A stretch of 14,101 nucleotides of DNA, taken from positions 1 through 14,101 of the forward strand of contig JACKBR010000085.1 in NCBI GenBank assembly GCA_020634495.1. Reading direction: 5' to 3'. This document shows positions 8,240 to 14,101 of this stretch, piece after piece. The DNA is from Ardenticatenaceae bacterium (GTDB taxonomy: Bacteria; Chloroflexota; Anaerolineae; Promineifilales; Promineifilaceae). Within the stretch, counting starts at the first letter, position 1. Each line of letters begins with the position of its first letter. The notes beneath the pieces were generated by a model. That model was given only the letters and a program-made list of their open reading frames with translations. It was not told the DNA's origin and made no database searches. The translations under genes were made by a program, and so were the position numbers.

Positions 8240-9202
8240 TTAATTCACCTCTTTGCCTAAATGATAGAAGAAGACGTCATCTAATGTGGGTTGTGTCAGG
8301 CTCAAAGCCTGAGGTACCAAGCTCAAACCATCCAACTTTTGTTTGACGACCAGAAGCGCATCGTTCTCGCCCGTGGTAAATAGTTTCAGGTGGTTGCCAT
8401 CCTGAACCATCTTGCGGATGCTGCTTTCTGTTTGTAGTGTTTTGGCGGTTTGGGCTACGGCCGTATCATCCTGCAAGGTAACATCCACAATGGCGGCCCC
8501 AATGCTGGTCTTTAGTTCTTGGGGTGTTCCCTTAGCAATAATTTGACCATTGTTGAGCAGTGCTACCTGATGGGCCAGTTTATCAACTTCCTCTAGAAAA
8601 TGGGTCGTGAGGAAAATGGTCATGCCCGCAGCTGGCAACTGTCGGATATGCGATAAAATGCGCTGCCGATGGGTGACATCAACCCCAGAAGTTGGTTCAT
8701 CCAGGAAAAGCACCTTGGGTTTGTGCAGTAGACCAGTCGCAATGTCCATCAATTTCCGCATACCGCCAGAATATTCCAGGGCGCGTTTGTCGGCGTCTTC
8801 CTTCAAGCCCACCAATTCCAACACCTCATCAATGCGCTGGGCCATCAACTCTTTGTCCATGTTGTAAAGTCGCCCTTGCAAAATAAGGTGTTCACGGCCG
8901 CTGAGCGCTTCATCGGCCTGGGCCTCTTGGGGAACATAGCCAATGGATTGGCGCACCTGCCTGGCCTGGGTGACGATGTCGTAGCCGTTGACAGTGGCCG
9001 TTCCTGAGGATGGCGCTAAAAGGGTGGTCAACATTTTCACGGTGGTTGTTTTACCAGCACCATTGGGGCCGATCAGGCCAAAGATTTGATTTTCTGCAAT
9101 GCTTAGATTCAGGTTTTTTACGGCCGTTTTCTCCTTATAACGACGTGTCAGATTGTTTATACTAACAATCGAACTCCTGGTTGATGATGTGTGGTTGTCC
9201 AT
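8240..9202 (-). CDS. DrrA-like ABC transporter ATP-binding protein
   Basis: ATPase of 320 residues. Motifs: Walker A GPNGAGKTT (45-53), Q-loop Q92 in GYVPQEAQADEALSGRE, signature YSGGM (144-148), Walker B VLFLDEP (164-170) with E169, D-loop SGVD and H-loop H201. The signature context reads YSGGMRKLMDIATGLLHKP rather than the more common YSGGMRRRLEIA. The C-terminal part (about 235-320) is the regulatory extension typical of DrrA, ending QPTLDDVFFYHLGKE. I chose ATG 9202 because AAGGAG (9207-9212) lies 4 nt upstream; a further in-frame start at 9238 would add 12 unconserved residues and lacks that signal. The gene follows the SPL-like gene by 45 bp and abuts its permease. Daunorubicin-type exporters and lipid exporters share this architecture, so the family alone does not name the cargo. 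Confidence 0.94.
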   Translation of the reverse strand: MDNHTSSTRSSIVSINNLTRRYKEKTAVKNLNLSIAENQIFGLIGPNGAGKTTTVKMLTTLLAPSSGTATVNGYDIVTQARQVRQSIGYVPQEAQADEALSGREHLILQGRLYNMDKELMAQRIDEVLELVGLKEDADKRALEYSGGMRKLMDIATGLLHKPKVLFLDEPTSGVDVTHRQRILSHIRQLPAAGMTIFLTTHFLEEVDKLAHQVALLNNGQIIAKGTPQELKTSIGAAIVDVTLQDDTAVAQTAKTLQTESSIRKMVQDGNHLKLFTTGENDALLVVKQKLDGLSLVPQALSLTQPTLDDVFFYHLGKEVN

Positions 9203-9247
9203 ATCACTCCTTCTTAAATGGTTTGATTCACAATTCATAGGCCTCGT

Positions 9248-10165
9248 TCAAATATTGAGTCCCAATTGTTTTGGCTCATCATCGGCGGGCGGTTCGTAAA
9301 GCATTTTGTCATATTGATCAATGCCGTATTTGGCGGCCATCTCAAACTGCATTTTTTTTACGGCCTTACTCATTTTGTAGGGTGGGTAATTTTTGGCATA
9401 TAACGATTTGTAATAGGGTAGCAACTCAGGATAAATCGTTTCCAGATAAGGCAAGAAGTAGTCACGAGCGCTGGCACGCATGGTAAGAATATCAGACAAG
9501 AAGTAGCTGGCACCTGCCTCGGCAGCCGCTCTGGCCACGGCATCCATGTGAGCCTCTGTGTCGGTAATTTTAGGGAAAACGGGTGCCATGAGAACGGCCG
9601 TTGTAATACCTGCTGCCGATAATTTAGAAATCATGTCAAAGCGGCGTTTAATGGTGCAGGTTGTCGGCTCCAATTTGCGTGTCAATTCTTCGTCTGTCGA
9701 GGTGATGGTTACCACCACATTAAGGAACAGTTCCTTAGCAAAATCAGTTAGCAAATCAAGATCATCCAAAATATGGTGCGATTTGGTAGTCAGCACAAGA
9801 GGGGTTTTGTATTCCCGAAACACTTCAATCATCTGGCGCGTGATGCGATATTGGCGTTCGATAGGCTGGTAGGGGTCGGTGACGGTGCCCATGTTCACCA
9901 GTTCGCGCTTCCAACTTTTTCGCCCCAGCTCCTTGCGCAACACTTCGGGAGCATTCACCTTGGCCAAAACGATGTGCTGGAACATCCCCATCGGCAGTTG
10001 TAAATATTCGTGCGAAGCTCGGGCATAGCAGTACCAGCAGTCATGCTGGCAACCCCGGTAAGGATTAGCCCCCCACTTGAAGGGCAATTTGGGAATGTTT
10101 AATTTGTATAAAATTGATTTGGCGATGTTTTCGCGCACATCAAGTTTAATTGTTTCTGAATCCAC
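9248..10165 (-). CDS. SPL-family (SplB/COG1533-like) radical SAM protein
   Basis: Predicted 305-residue radical SAM enzyme. The cluster motif is GCQHDCWYCYAR, with C39, C43 and C46 in this numbering (CxxxCxxC), preceded by the family hallmark WGANPYRG. Later blocks typical of COG1533 are TKSHHILDDLDLL, VTITSTDEELTRKLEP and AAGITTAVLMAPVFPKITD. It belongs to the superfamily of spore photoproduct lyase but is the generic branch found in many non-sporulating bacteria, so a photoproduct-repair role should not be assumed. The start is uncertain: GTG 10165 is preceded by AAGGGG overlapping the upstream stop (TAAGGGG) and matches where conservation begins. An alternative GTG at 10216 would overlap the toroid gene by 38 nt. 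The gene lies between a toroid protein and an exporter, which suggests a role in the same pathway. Confidence 0.85.
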   Translation of the reverse strand: MDSETIKLDVRENIAKSILYKLNIPKLPFKWGANPYRGCQHDCWYCYARASHEYLQLPMGMFQHIVLAKVNAPEVLRKELGRKSWKRELVNMGTVTDPYQPIERQYRITRQMIEVFREYKTPLVLTTKSHHILDDLDLLTDFAKELFLNVVVTITSTDEELTRKLEPTTCTIKRRFDMISKLSAAGITTAVLMAPVFPKITDTEAHMDAVARAAAEAGASYFLSDILTMRASARDYFLPYLETIYPELLPYYKSLYAKNYPPYKMSKAVKKMQFEMAAKYGIDQYDKMLYEPPADDEPKQLGLNI

Positions 10166-10178
10166 AACCTTGTTCCCC

Positions 10179-11177
10179 TTACTTTGTTTGATGCTGCTGT
10201 AGGCGTTGATGAGCACGAGCGATAACGAAGGTCACCCAGGGTGATGGTTGTTTCTTTTGCCCAAAATCGAAATCAGCGTAAGGTTTGTTAATTCCTTCTG
10301 TCTTAAAAGTGTGATCAGGCAGTTGTTTGTCGGTAACGCTGTTGAGCATATCGATAAAACGGCCGTCTGCCAGCGCCGACGGGAAATTAGAAAGAGTATC
10401 AATTGTTTTGAGAATTTGATGCTGTACAAAGGGATACTGCAATTTATTGAATGTAGAGCCCATGCCGAAGCCAACTGGCCGATAAGGTTCCTCGCGACGT
10501 TCCCATAGCATCAGAACATTTTCTACACCGCGTCGCACTGTTTTGCTGTCCCGCAAGGGGGGATTGGCAGCCAGAGCGCGCAAAACATTCACAGTACCAA
10601 AGGGGCAACTTGGCTCTTCAGCCCGCTCTCCGTGGGGCAGGTTTTTTTCGTTGGGGTGCCAGCCACCATCAAGCGTTTGCCACGCTTCAATGTAGTCGTA
10701 GGTTGCCTGTACGCGCGGGTCATCCAAATAACCATAACAGGCCAGGGCATAGGTCATCACATGAGAGATACAGATGTATGGCCGTTTATCCCAGCTCTTG
10801 GTATGGTCCATACCGCCATGCAAAAAACCAGGTGGATACGGGTCCTCTGCCTGAAGATCAAGCACTTTTTGAGAAATCTTTGCTATCCGTTCATCATCTC
10901 GCTTCAGGCCAAAATCAGCCAGCATTGCCAGCTTCCACAAGGAATCCTTGGGGTCATACGCCTTGCCAAGGCGCCGCTCTTGTGGCCACACTTGCAACGA
11001 CTCCAATAAATCTGCCACGCGTTCATGCTGCTGTAACCATTCATAAGCAGCCTGAACCTCTGGCGTGTCCGCCGATTGCCCCAACAAATCGAGGCGTGTA
11101 TTCAATACGACCCATGGTGCTTCTTGGGTCAGCAACCATTCAGTCAAGGTTACAGTAATTGGCAAAACACGATACAT
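10179..11177 (-). CDS. Terpenoid-cyclase-fold (alpha/alpha toroid) protein, prenyltransferase/squalene oxidase repeat type
   Basis: A 332-residue, probably cytoplasmic protein with no signal peptide or clear membrane helix. It has repeated helical hairpins of the prenyltransferase/squalene-oxidase fold: WKLAMLADFGL (81-91), SHVMTYALACYGYLDDPRVQATYDYIEAWQTLDGGWHP (138-175) with a QW-type QTLDGGW, and FGTVNVLRALAANP (193-206). The N-terminus (EWLLTQEAPWVVLNTRLDLLGQ) resembles a widespread uncharacterised group of such proteins. It is about half the length of a squalene-hopene cyclase and shows no DXDD motif, so class II cyclase chemistry is unlikely. ATG 11177 has AAAGGAG (11190-11196) at a long 12-nt spacing. 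It appears to be the first gene of the eight-gene operon, 13 nt ahead of the SPL-like gene. It might bind or chaperone an isoprenoid; that is inference. Confidence 0.8.
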   Translation of the reverse strand: MYRVLPITVTLTEWLLTQEAPWVVLNTRLDLLGQSADTPEVQAAYEWLQQHERVADLLESLQVWPQERRLGKAYDPKDSLWKLAMLADFGLKRDDERIAKISQKVLDLQAEDPYPPGFLHGGMDHTKSWDKRPYICISHVMTYALACYGYLDDPRVQATYDYIEAWQTLDGGWHPNEKNLPHGERAEEPSCPFGTVNVLRALAANPPLRDSKTVRRGVENVLMLWERREEPYRPVGFGMGSTFNKLQYPFVQHQILKTIDTLSNFPSALADGRFIDMLNSVTDKQLPDHTFKTEGINKPYADFDFGQKKQPSPWVTFVIARAHQRLQQHQTK

Positions 11178-11240
11178 AAAAGCATTCAGCTCCTTTGAAA
11201 CTTGTTCAATAAATTCAAGAATGTTTTCTGAAATTGCTCT

Positions 11241-11269
11241 TTAATAGTTCAACCGACTAGAAAATTCAA
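11241..11269 (-). promoter_or_regulatory. Candidate sigma-70-like promoter for the eight-gene operon
   Basis: On the minus strand TTGAAT (11264-11269) and TATTAA (11241-11246) are separated by exactly 17 nt. Each box matches the sigma-70 consensus at 4 of 6 positions. Transcription would start near 11234 and leave a leader of about 55 nt before the toroid ATG. In AT-rich DNA such matches can occur by chance. Confidence 0.35.
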
Positions 11270-11299
11270 CACAACGTTATCAAAAGAAGGCCGGAGCGT

Positions 11300-11330
11300 G
11301 AGGAACAGAAGATGTTTTTCTTCTGCCCTC
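11300..11330 (-). terminator. Hairpin downstream of the SnoaL-like gene, possible weak terminator
   Basis: Seven perfect pairs (cagaaga 11306-11312 with tcttctg 11319-11325, loop tgtttt) are extended across a small internal bulge by gagg 11300-11303 with cctc 11327-11330. It begins 12 nt after the SnoaL-like stop on the minus strand. The downstream T-rich run (TTCTTTTG) starts only about 12 nt after the stem, so it is not a textbook intrinsic terminator; partial termination or an RNA-processing hairpin is possible. Confidence 0.35.
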
Positions 11331-11342
11331 CATAGTACCTAT

Positions 11343-11804
11343 TTAAGTTGGGCCCTTAGGTCCCCTCGAGACATGTGTGGCATAAGCTTCCATATGACCT
11401 AGTTGCCGCATAAGTGCGCCAGAATCCGAATAGCTGGTTTCGCTGTAAATTTTGCCATCCTGAATCTCCAATATACTGCAACCATGCACCTCAGCCTCAC
11501 GACCACTCGCTTTGAAACCCATAAATGCTCCTTTTTGGGTGCCGTGTACACGCCATTGGAAAGCTGCGCGTCCCGTTTCGGCATCTATTACCGTGCCTTC
11601 AATGAACATAGTTGCATCTGGAAAGGCTCGGTTGTAAGCTTCATGGTATTGGCGTCGCTCAGCTTTTTGCATCTTCTGGTTCATGGCTCTGATTGCTAAA
11701 GAAACACTGTCGGCTGAGTGGAACCCTTCTATGGCTTCAACATCTTGTGAATTAAGCGCTGCTACGTATTTCTCGACAAACTGTTCTAACTCCTTTTTAT
11801 TCAT
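11343..11804 (-). CDS. SnoaL-like / NTF2-fold small protein
   Basis: A 153-residue protein of the SnoaL-like group within the NTF2 superfamily (cone-shaped alpha+beta barrel). The pattern is typical: helix LEQFVEKYVAALNSQDVEAIEGFHSADS (6-33), RRQYHEAYNRAFPDATMFIEGTVID (50-74), strand block AAFQWRVHGTQKGAFMGFKASGREAEVHGCSILEIQDGKIYSETSYSD (80-127) and a closing LMRQLGH. In family members the HG...EI.DGKI.E...Y.D segment lines the ligand pocket. Some are polyketide cyclases or epoxide hydrolases, but most are unassigned, so no reaction is named. ATG 11804 is fixed by a perfect GAAGGAGGT (11812-11820) at 7 nt spacing. The gene stands apart, with 114 bp upstream and 165 bp downstream, so it may be transcribed separately. 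ACGGCCGT is absent from this gene. Confidence 0.85.
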   Translation of the reverse strand: MNKKELEQFVEKYVAALNSQDVEAIEGFHSADSVSLAIRAMNQKMQKAERRQYHEAYNRAFPDATMFIEGTVIDAETGRAAFQWRVHGTQKGAFMGFKASGREAEVHGCSILEIQDGKIYSETSYSDSGALMRQLGHMEAYATHVSRGPKGPT

Positions 11805-11918
11805 GCTTTTGACCTCCTTCACATTCAAACGAATGAAACTGCACTCTAACAGGTGAAAATTTTGGTATTCTTGGTATTCAATGAAGTGCAATATAGTCAT
11901 TCCCAAAAATTTTTCTGT
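11805..11918. other. Gap upstream of SnoaL-like gene with tandem 9-mer
   Basis: A 114-bp AT-rich gap between the membrane-protein stop and the SnoaL-like start. It contains two back-to-back copies of ttggtattc on the plus strand (11862-11870 and 11871-11879). No clear promoter with good spacing was found, and there is no terminator-like hairpin after the membrane-protein stop. Read-through from the upstream pair therefore cannot be excluded. Confidence 0.35.
11812..11820 (-). promoter_or_regulatory. Perfect Shine-Dalgarno fixing the SnoaL-like start
   Basis: GAAGGAGGT on the minus strand, 7 nt before ATG 11804. It decides against the upstream in-frame extension to 11906, which uses TTG, has no ribosome binding site and adds 34 residues that do not resemble the family. 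Confidence 0.85.
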
Positions 11919-12473
11919 TCAAGGACGTCCGCTCCGGCCAACAAAGCGAGGATTGAGGGCGCATTTCACATTCAAACATTTTGCGCAAATACGTTGTTTA
12001 TGGAAGATCTGCCAGCTTAAGGCCAAGACCAGGAAGAGGACCAAGGCCCACCAACTTTTATAGATGAAGAGAAAAACTGGCGGATAAATACTGACGCCTA
12101 GCCACAGTAAAGGTACAACCAGGTCTTCCCCTAGCGTATAATCACCGCTGCGGGCCTTGAAAAAACGTTGGGCACACTGCCCGCCAGCCATGTAGCATCG
12201 TTTACCATAATACGGACATTTGGTGCAGGCCAGGTAAAGGTAAGTTATATAGGCAACCGGACCGAGAATGAAGTATACAACCCCAGCGACCAGATTGTTC
12301 CAGGTTACGGCCGTTGCCCCCACAACATACCAGGCTACCAGCCAGGGCAAGTAGATACGCATATCACGCTGGCTGTACTGCTGCACGGGAATGATATGGC
12401 GGTAGGGGTGTTGCGCAAGCGGCAGCTTACCTGGGATTTCTTCTAAGAATTGAGCAACGCGCCAAAGCTTCAT
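11919..12473 (-). CDS. Cysteine-rich four-helix membrane protein, unknown function
   Basis: A 184-residue protein I cannot name. Hydrophobic segments lie near residues 41-57, 60-81, 117-135 and 137-157, so four helices with both ends probably on the same side. Two cysteine clusters follow the helix pairs: CTKCPYYGKRCYMAGGQC, with C83, C86, C93 and C100, and CAKCLNVKC, with C163, C166 and C171. The spacing suggests metal or iron-sulphur binding at the membrane face, or a redox-active role. The gene begins 14 nt after the stop of the radical SAM gene; its Shine-Dalgarno AAGGTG (12481-12486) is 7 nt from the ATG and just overlaps the region of that stop, so the two are almost certainly co-expressed. 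A membrane partner delivering electrons or lipid to the radical SAM enzyme is a reasonable inference, not a demonstrated role. Confidence 0.85.
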   Translation of the reverse strand: MKLWRVAQFLEEIPGKLPLAQHPYRHIIPVQQYSQRDMRIYLPWLVAWYVVGATAVTWNNLVAGVVYFILGPVAYITYLYLACTKCPYYGKRCYMAGGQCAQRFFKARSGDYTLGEDLVVPLLWLGVSIYPPVFLFIYKSWWALVLFLVLALSWQIFHKQRICAKCLNVKCALNPRFVGRSGRP

Positions 12474-12487
12474 ACAAATTCACCTTC

Positions 12488-14059
12488 TCAGTCGGTACCA
12501 ATTTCGACTAATGGTATGAAGTTTTCCGGCTGCAACGATTTGATACCAACTGACGGCAGAAAAGAGCCCGTTAATTTGTTGCTCACCGACACATAATTGC
12601 CGGAGCCTATCTTTTTCTCAACCCCATGACGATAGAAAGTGTTATAGCTGCAAAAAGGAACCTGATTACCGTCGGGAACCAGGTAATGGATAGAGCATGT
12701 TTCTACTCGCTCCACATCAAAGTTCCACTTGTCCATATGATGAACGCAGCTCACCATCAGCACGTTATCAAGGTCGGCCATAGGGTCATGGGAGCCTTTG
12801 AAAAGGCTGTTAATGACTACTTCACGGAATACGGGGTTAGACACCTGGGTGAAGGCTCGCCACAACAATTTACCCGCGTATTTGAATTTGGTCAGAGAGC
12901 GGCGCATCCCTTTGCTAGCTTTGAGCGCCTTCGCCCCTTCATCCATCAGTTGCAGTATCGGCTCTACTTGAATGAGCTTACTAAGTGGGACAAGGCTGTT
13001 GTCTTTGGGATCAATATAGATGTAGGTAGCGACGTTGCAACAAGGATGGGTGTACAGTTTGTCTTGCTTTTGCTCGGTCAGCTGCTCGAAGAATTCGGCA
13101 ATAGGCAGCATAGCACCCACCGGATAAAAGTCACTCCGTTTGATAACGCCATCGGTTTGCTGTTCCAGATAATACATGAAGTCGTAGGGTGTGGAACGCA
13201 TCTTGTTGACATCAAATTGGGTGGCACGGCCGTAGAAGGTAAGCGTTTGGGCGACGACACGCTTAACCACGTGGCTATTGTGAGCAGCAAAGCGCATAAT
13301 ATCGCCTATTTCATGATCGTTGAGTCCTTTGGTGAGGGTGATAACCAACACGACGGTCAAGCCAGCTTCATGGGCAGCGTCGATGGCTTTTTGTTTTTGG
13401 GCAAATAGTTTGGCTCCCCGGTTGAATTTGTAAATTTCGTCGTCGAGGCCATCAAATTGCAGACCGATAGCATGCAGACCAGCCTGTTTGAGCTTGAGGG
13501 CATAGCCTTCTTCCCGGGCAAGCCGTAAGCCGTGGGTGTTGATTTCAATGCGGCCGTAGCCCATCTGCTTCGCTACCCCAATCATCTCCGGCAACTCATC
13601 ACGCAGTGTTGGCTCACCACCAGAAAACTGAACCGTAATGCGTTCAGGCGTACCTCGTTCTTTGAGCTGCTTGAGCATCCCGGCCACCTCGTCCACAGTC
13701 GGCTCAAATGTATTGGCCATATGCAGCCTTGATTCGGAAAAACAGATGGGGCATGTGAGATCACAGCGATTAGTTATATCAATCAAGGCAATCAGGGGGG
13801 AGCCACGATGCTCACGACAAGGGCCACAGTCACGCGGGCAGGATTTGTTGCGCAAACGGCCGTCTTCCGGCAAATGTTGAAAGCCCATAAGCTGCTTGTA
13901 ATTTTCTGCGTCAGACCAGTAGAGTGTTTTGAAATGGCCGTGCTCTGGGCACACCTTCACCATCATCAACTGCCCGTCCTGCTCAACCAGGCTTGCCTCA
14001 AGAATTTTGTCACAAACGGGGCATACGCTTTGCGTTTGGCGGATTGCTAATTGTTCCAT
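12488..14059 (-). CDS. Radical SAM protein of the Tes/MJ0619 (COG1964) family
   Basis: A 523-residue radical SAM protein. The N-terminal part has C13PVC16 and C37PEH, then CPRDCGPC (C74, C78, C81), and the SAM cluster motif CDLTCPIC (C99, C103, C106). FSGGEP (145-150) is the SAM-binding GGEP-type motif. C-terminal cysteines include C340/C341, C438, C455 and C470 within ETCSIHYLVPDGNQVPFCSYN, a block I recall from the Tes/MJ0619 family. Archaeal Tes joins lipid tails by carbon-carbon bond formation to make tetraethers; many bacterial homologues have no known product, so the name gives the family only. The cysteine pattern fits several iron-sulphur clusters. ATG 14059 lacks a strong Shine-Dalgarno. 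It leads the two-gene unit with the cysteine-rich membrane protein. Confidence 0.87.
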   Translation of the reverse strand: MEQLAIRQTQSVCPVCDKILEASLVEQDGQLMMVKVCPEHGHFKTLYWSDAENYKQLMGFQHLPEDGRLRNKSCPRDCGPCREHRGSPLIALIDITNRCDLTCPICFSESRLHMANTFEPTVDEVAGMLKQLKERGTPERITVQFSGGEPTLRDELPEMIGVAKQMGYGRIEINTHGLRLAREEGYALKLKQAGLHAIGLQFDGLDDEIYKFNRGAKLFAQKQKAIDAAHEAGLTVVLVITLTKGLNDHEIGDIMRFAAHNSHVVKRVVAQTLTFYGRATQFDVNKMRSTPYDFMYYLEQQTDGVIKRSDFYPVGAMLPIAEFFEQLTEQKQDKLYTHPCCNVATYIYIDPKDNSLVPLSKLIQVEPILQLMDEGAKALKASKGMRRSLTKFKYAGKLLWRAFTQVSNPVFREVVINSLFKGSHDPMADLDNVLMVSCVHHMDKWNFDVERVETCSIHYLVPDGNQVPFCSYNTFYRHGVEKKIGSGNYVSVSNKLTGSFLPSVGIKSLQPENFIPLVEIGTD

Positions 14060-14101
14060 CAGTTAAACTTTTACCCTCGCACCTGGTCAGGCTGACTTTG
14101 T

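Larger units (their letters stand above)
11178..11342. other. Intergenic region upstream of the eight-gene operon
   Basis: A 165-bp gap that is AT-rich near the toroid gene and holds a hairpin (11300-11330), a candidate promoter (11241-11269), and four copies of TTGAA[C/T] on the minus strand (11204-11209, 11213-11218, 11247-11252, 11264-11269). No open frame here looks like a gene. It is the most plausible control region for the downstream operon. Confidence 0.5.
1520..13863. repeat. Highly iterated palindrome ACGGCCGT, 18 copies (HIP1-like)
   Basis: Exact copies start at 1520, 2048, 2302, 2565, 3230, 3766, 4471, 5015, 5050, 5580, 7209, 8457, 9120, 9594, 10359, 12307, 13226 and 13856. Seven more sites keep the CGGCCG core with a changed outer base (409, 2135, 3491, 4955, 6083, 8894, 13550). 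One copy is expected in about 65 kb at equal base use. All exact copies lie inside coding regions. They encode Thr-Ala-Val in eight cases, X-Gly-Arg in eight and Arg-Pro in two, so the constraint is on DNA and not on a peptide. Confidence 0.92.

Noticed and set aside
9203..9238. Upstream ATG for the DrrA-like ATPase
   Set aside because: ATG 9202 has AAGGAG at 4 nt, and the added residues are not part of the conserved fold.
9248..10165. Naming the SPL-like gene as spore photoproduct lyase (splB)
   Set aside because: The superfamily match is good, but this generic branch is common in bacteria that do not sporulate, and no sporulation gene is present here.
11300..11330. Calling the hairpin a confident rho-independent terminator
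   Set aside because: The T-rich stretch is too far from the stem and interrupted. It is kept only as a low-confidence feature.
12626..13408. Plus-strand open frame of 260 codons antisense to the radical SAM gene
   Set aside because: The opposite strand encodes a full set of radical SAM motifs, while this translation shows no recognisable domain and no good ribosome binding site. It is a shadow frame.
1..14101. Mobile element, phage, CRISPR array or toxin-antitoxin origin for the locus
   Set aside because: No transposase, integrase, terminal repeat, spacer array or small toxin-like pair was seen. The iterated octamer runs through most genes, which argues that the block is native or long resident.

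Overview
The window looks like bacterial chromosomal DNA of roughly 50% GC. Every gene I can support lies on the minus strand, so transcription runs from high to low coordinates. The gene content suggests a Gram-negative-like or monoderm environmental bacterium: a squalene-hopene-cyclase-type domain, alpha/alpha-toroid proteins, FG-GAP lipoproteins, MacB- and Drr-type ABC transporters and radical SAM enzymes. Chloroflexota (Anaerolineae and relatives) is my best guess, from gene style only; no rRNA or marker gene is present to prove it. There are no tRNA, rRNA, CRISPR or insertion-sequence features.

Layout in transcription order. (A) 14059-11919: a COG1964-type radical SAM protein, the family of archaeal tetraether lipid synthase Tes/MJ0619, closely followed by a cysteine-rich four-helix membrane protein. 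(B) 11804-11343: a stand-alone SnoaL-like small protein with a perfect Shine-Dalgarno and non-coding gaps on both sides (114 and 165 bp). (C) 11177-277: eight tightly packed genes, probably one operon. They are a terpenoid-cyclase-fold toroid protein, an SPL-family radical SAM protein, a DrrA-like ATPase, a DrrB-like ABC-2 permease, a class I O-methyltransferase, a 1151-residue fusion protein, a MacB/LolD-type ATPase and a lipoprotein with a seven-repeat FG-GAP propeller. Junctions are 13 nt, 37-45 nt, 0, 2, a 4-nt ATGA overlap, 0 and 18 nt. (D) 189-1: the start of a small membrane protein that runs off the left edge.

The centrepiece is the fusion protein. It has a signal peptide, then an essentially full-length squalene-hopene-cyclase homologue (class II DXDD motif, WDT block, GRWG block and at least seven QW-type motifs), a beta-sandwich linker, a transmembrane helix and a complete MacB/FtsX-type permease. 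The predicted topology puts a terpene-cyclase-like domain outside the cytoplasm, tethered to an ABC exporter whose ATPase is the next gene. With an O-methyltransferase, a second toroid protein, two radical SAM proteins (one related to a lipid-coupling enzyme) and a second exporter nearby, the locus reads as a candidate system for making or modifying and exporting an isoprenoid or other lipid. That pathway is inference; the domain calls are well supported.

A second signal is spread over the whole window. The palindrome ACGGCCGT occurs 18 times (about 0.2 expected by simple base composition), always inside genes but in all three reading frames. This is a HIP1-like highly iterated palindrome.
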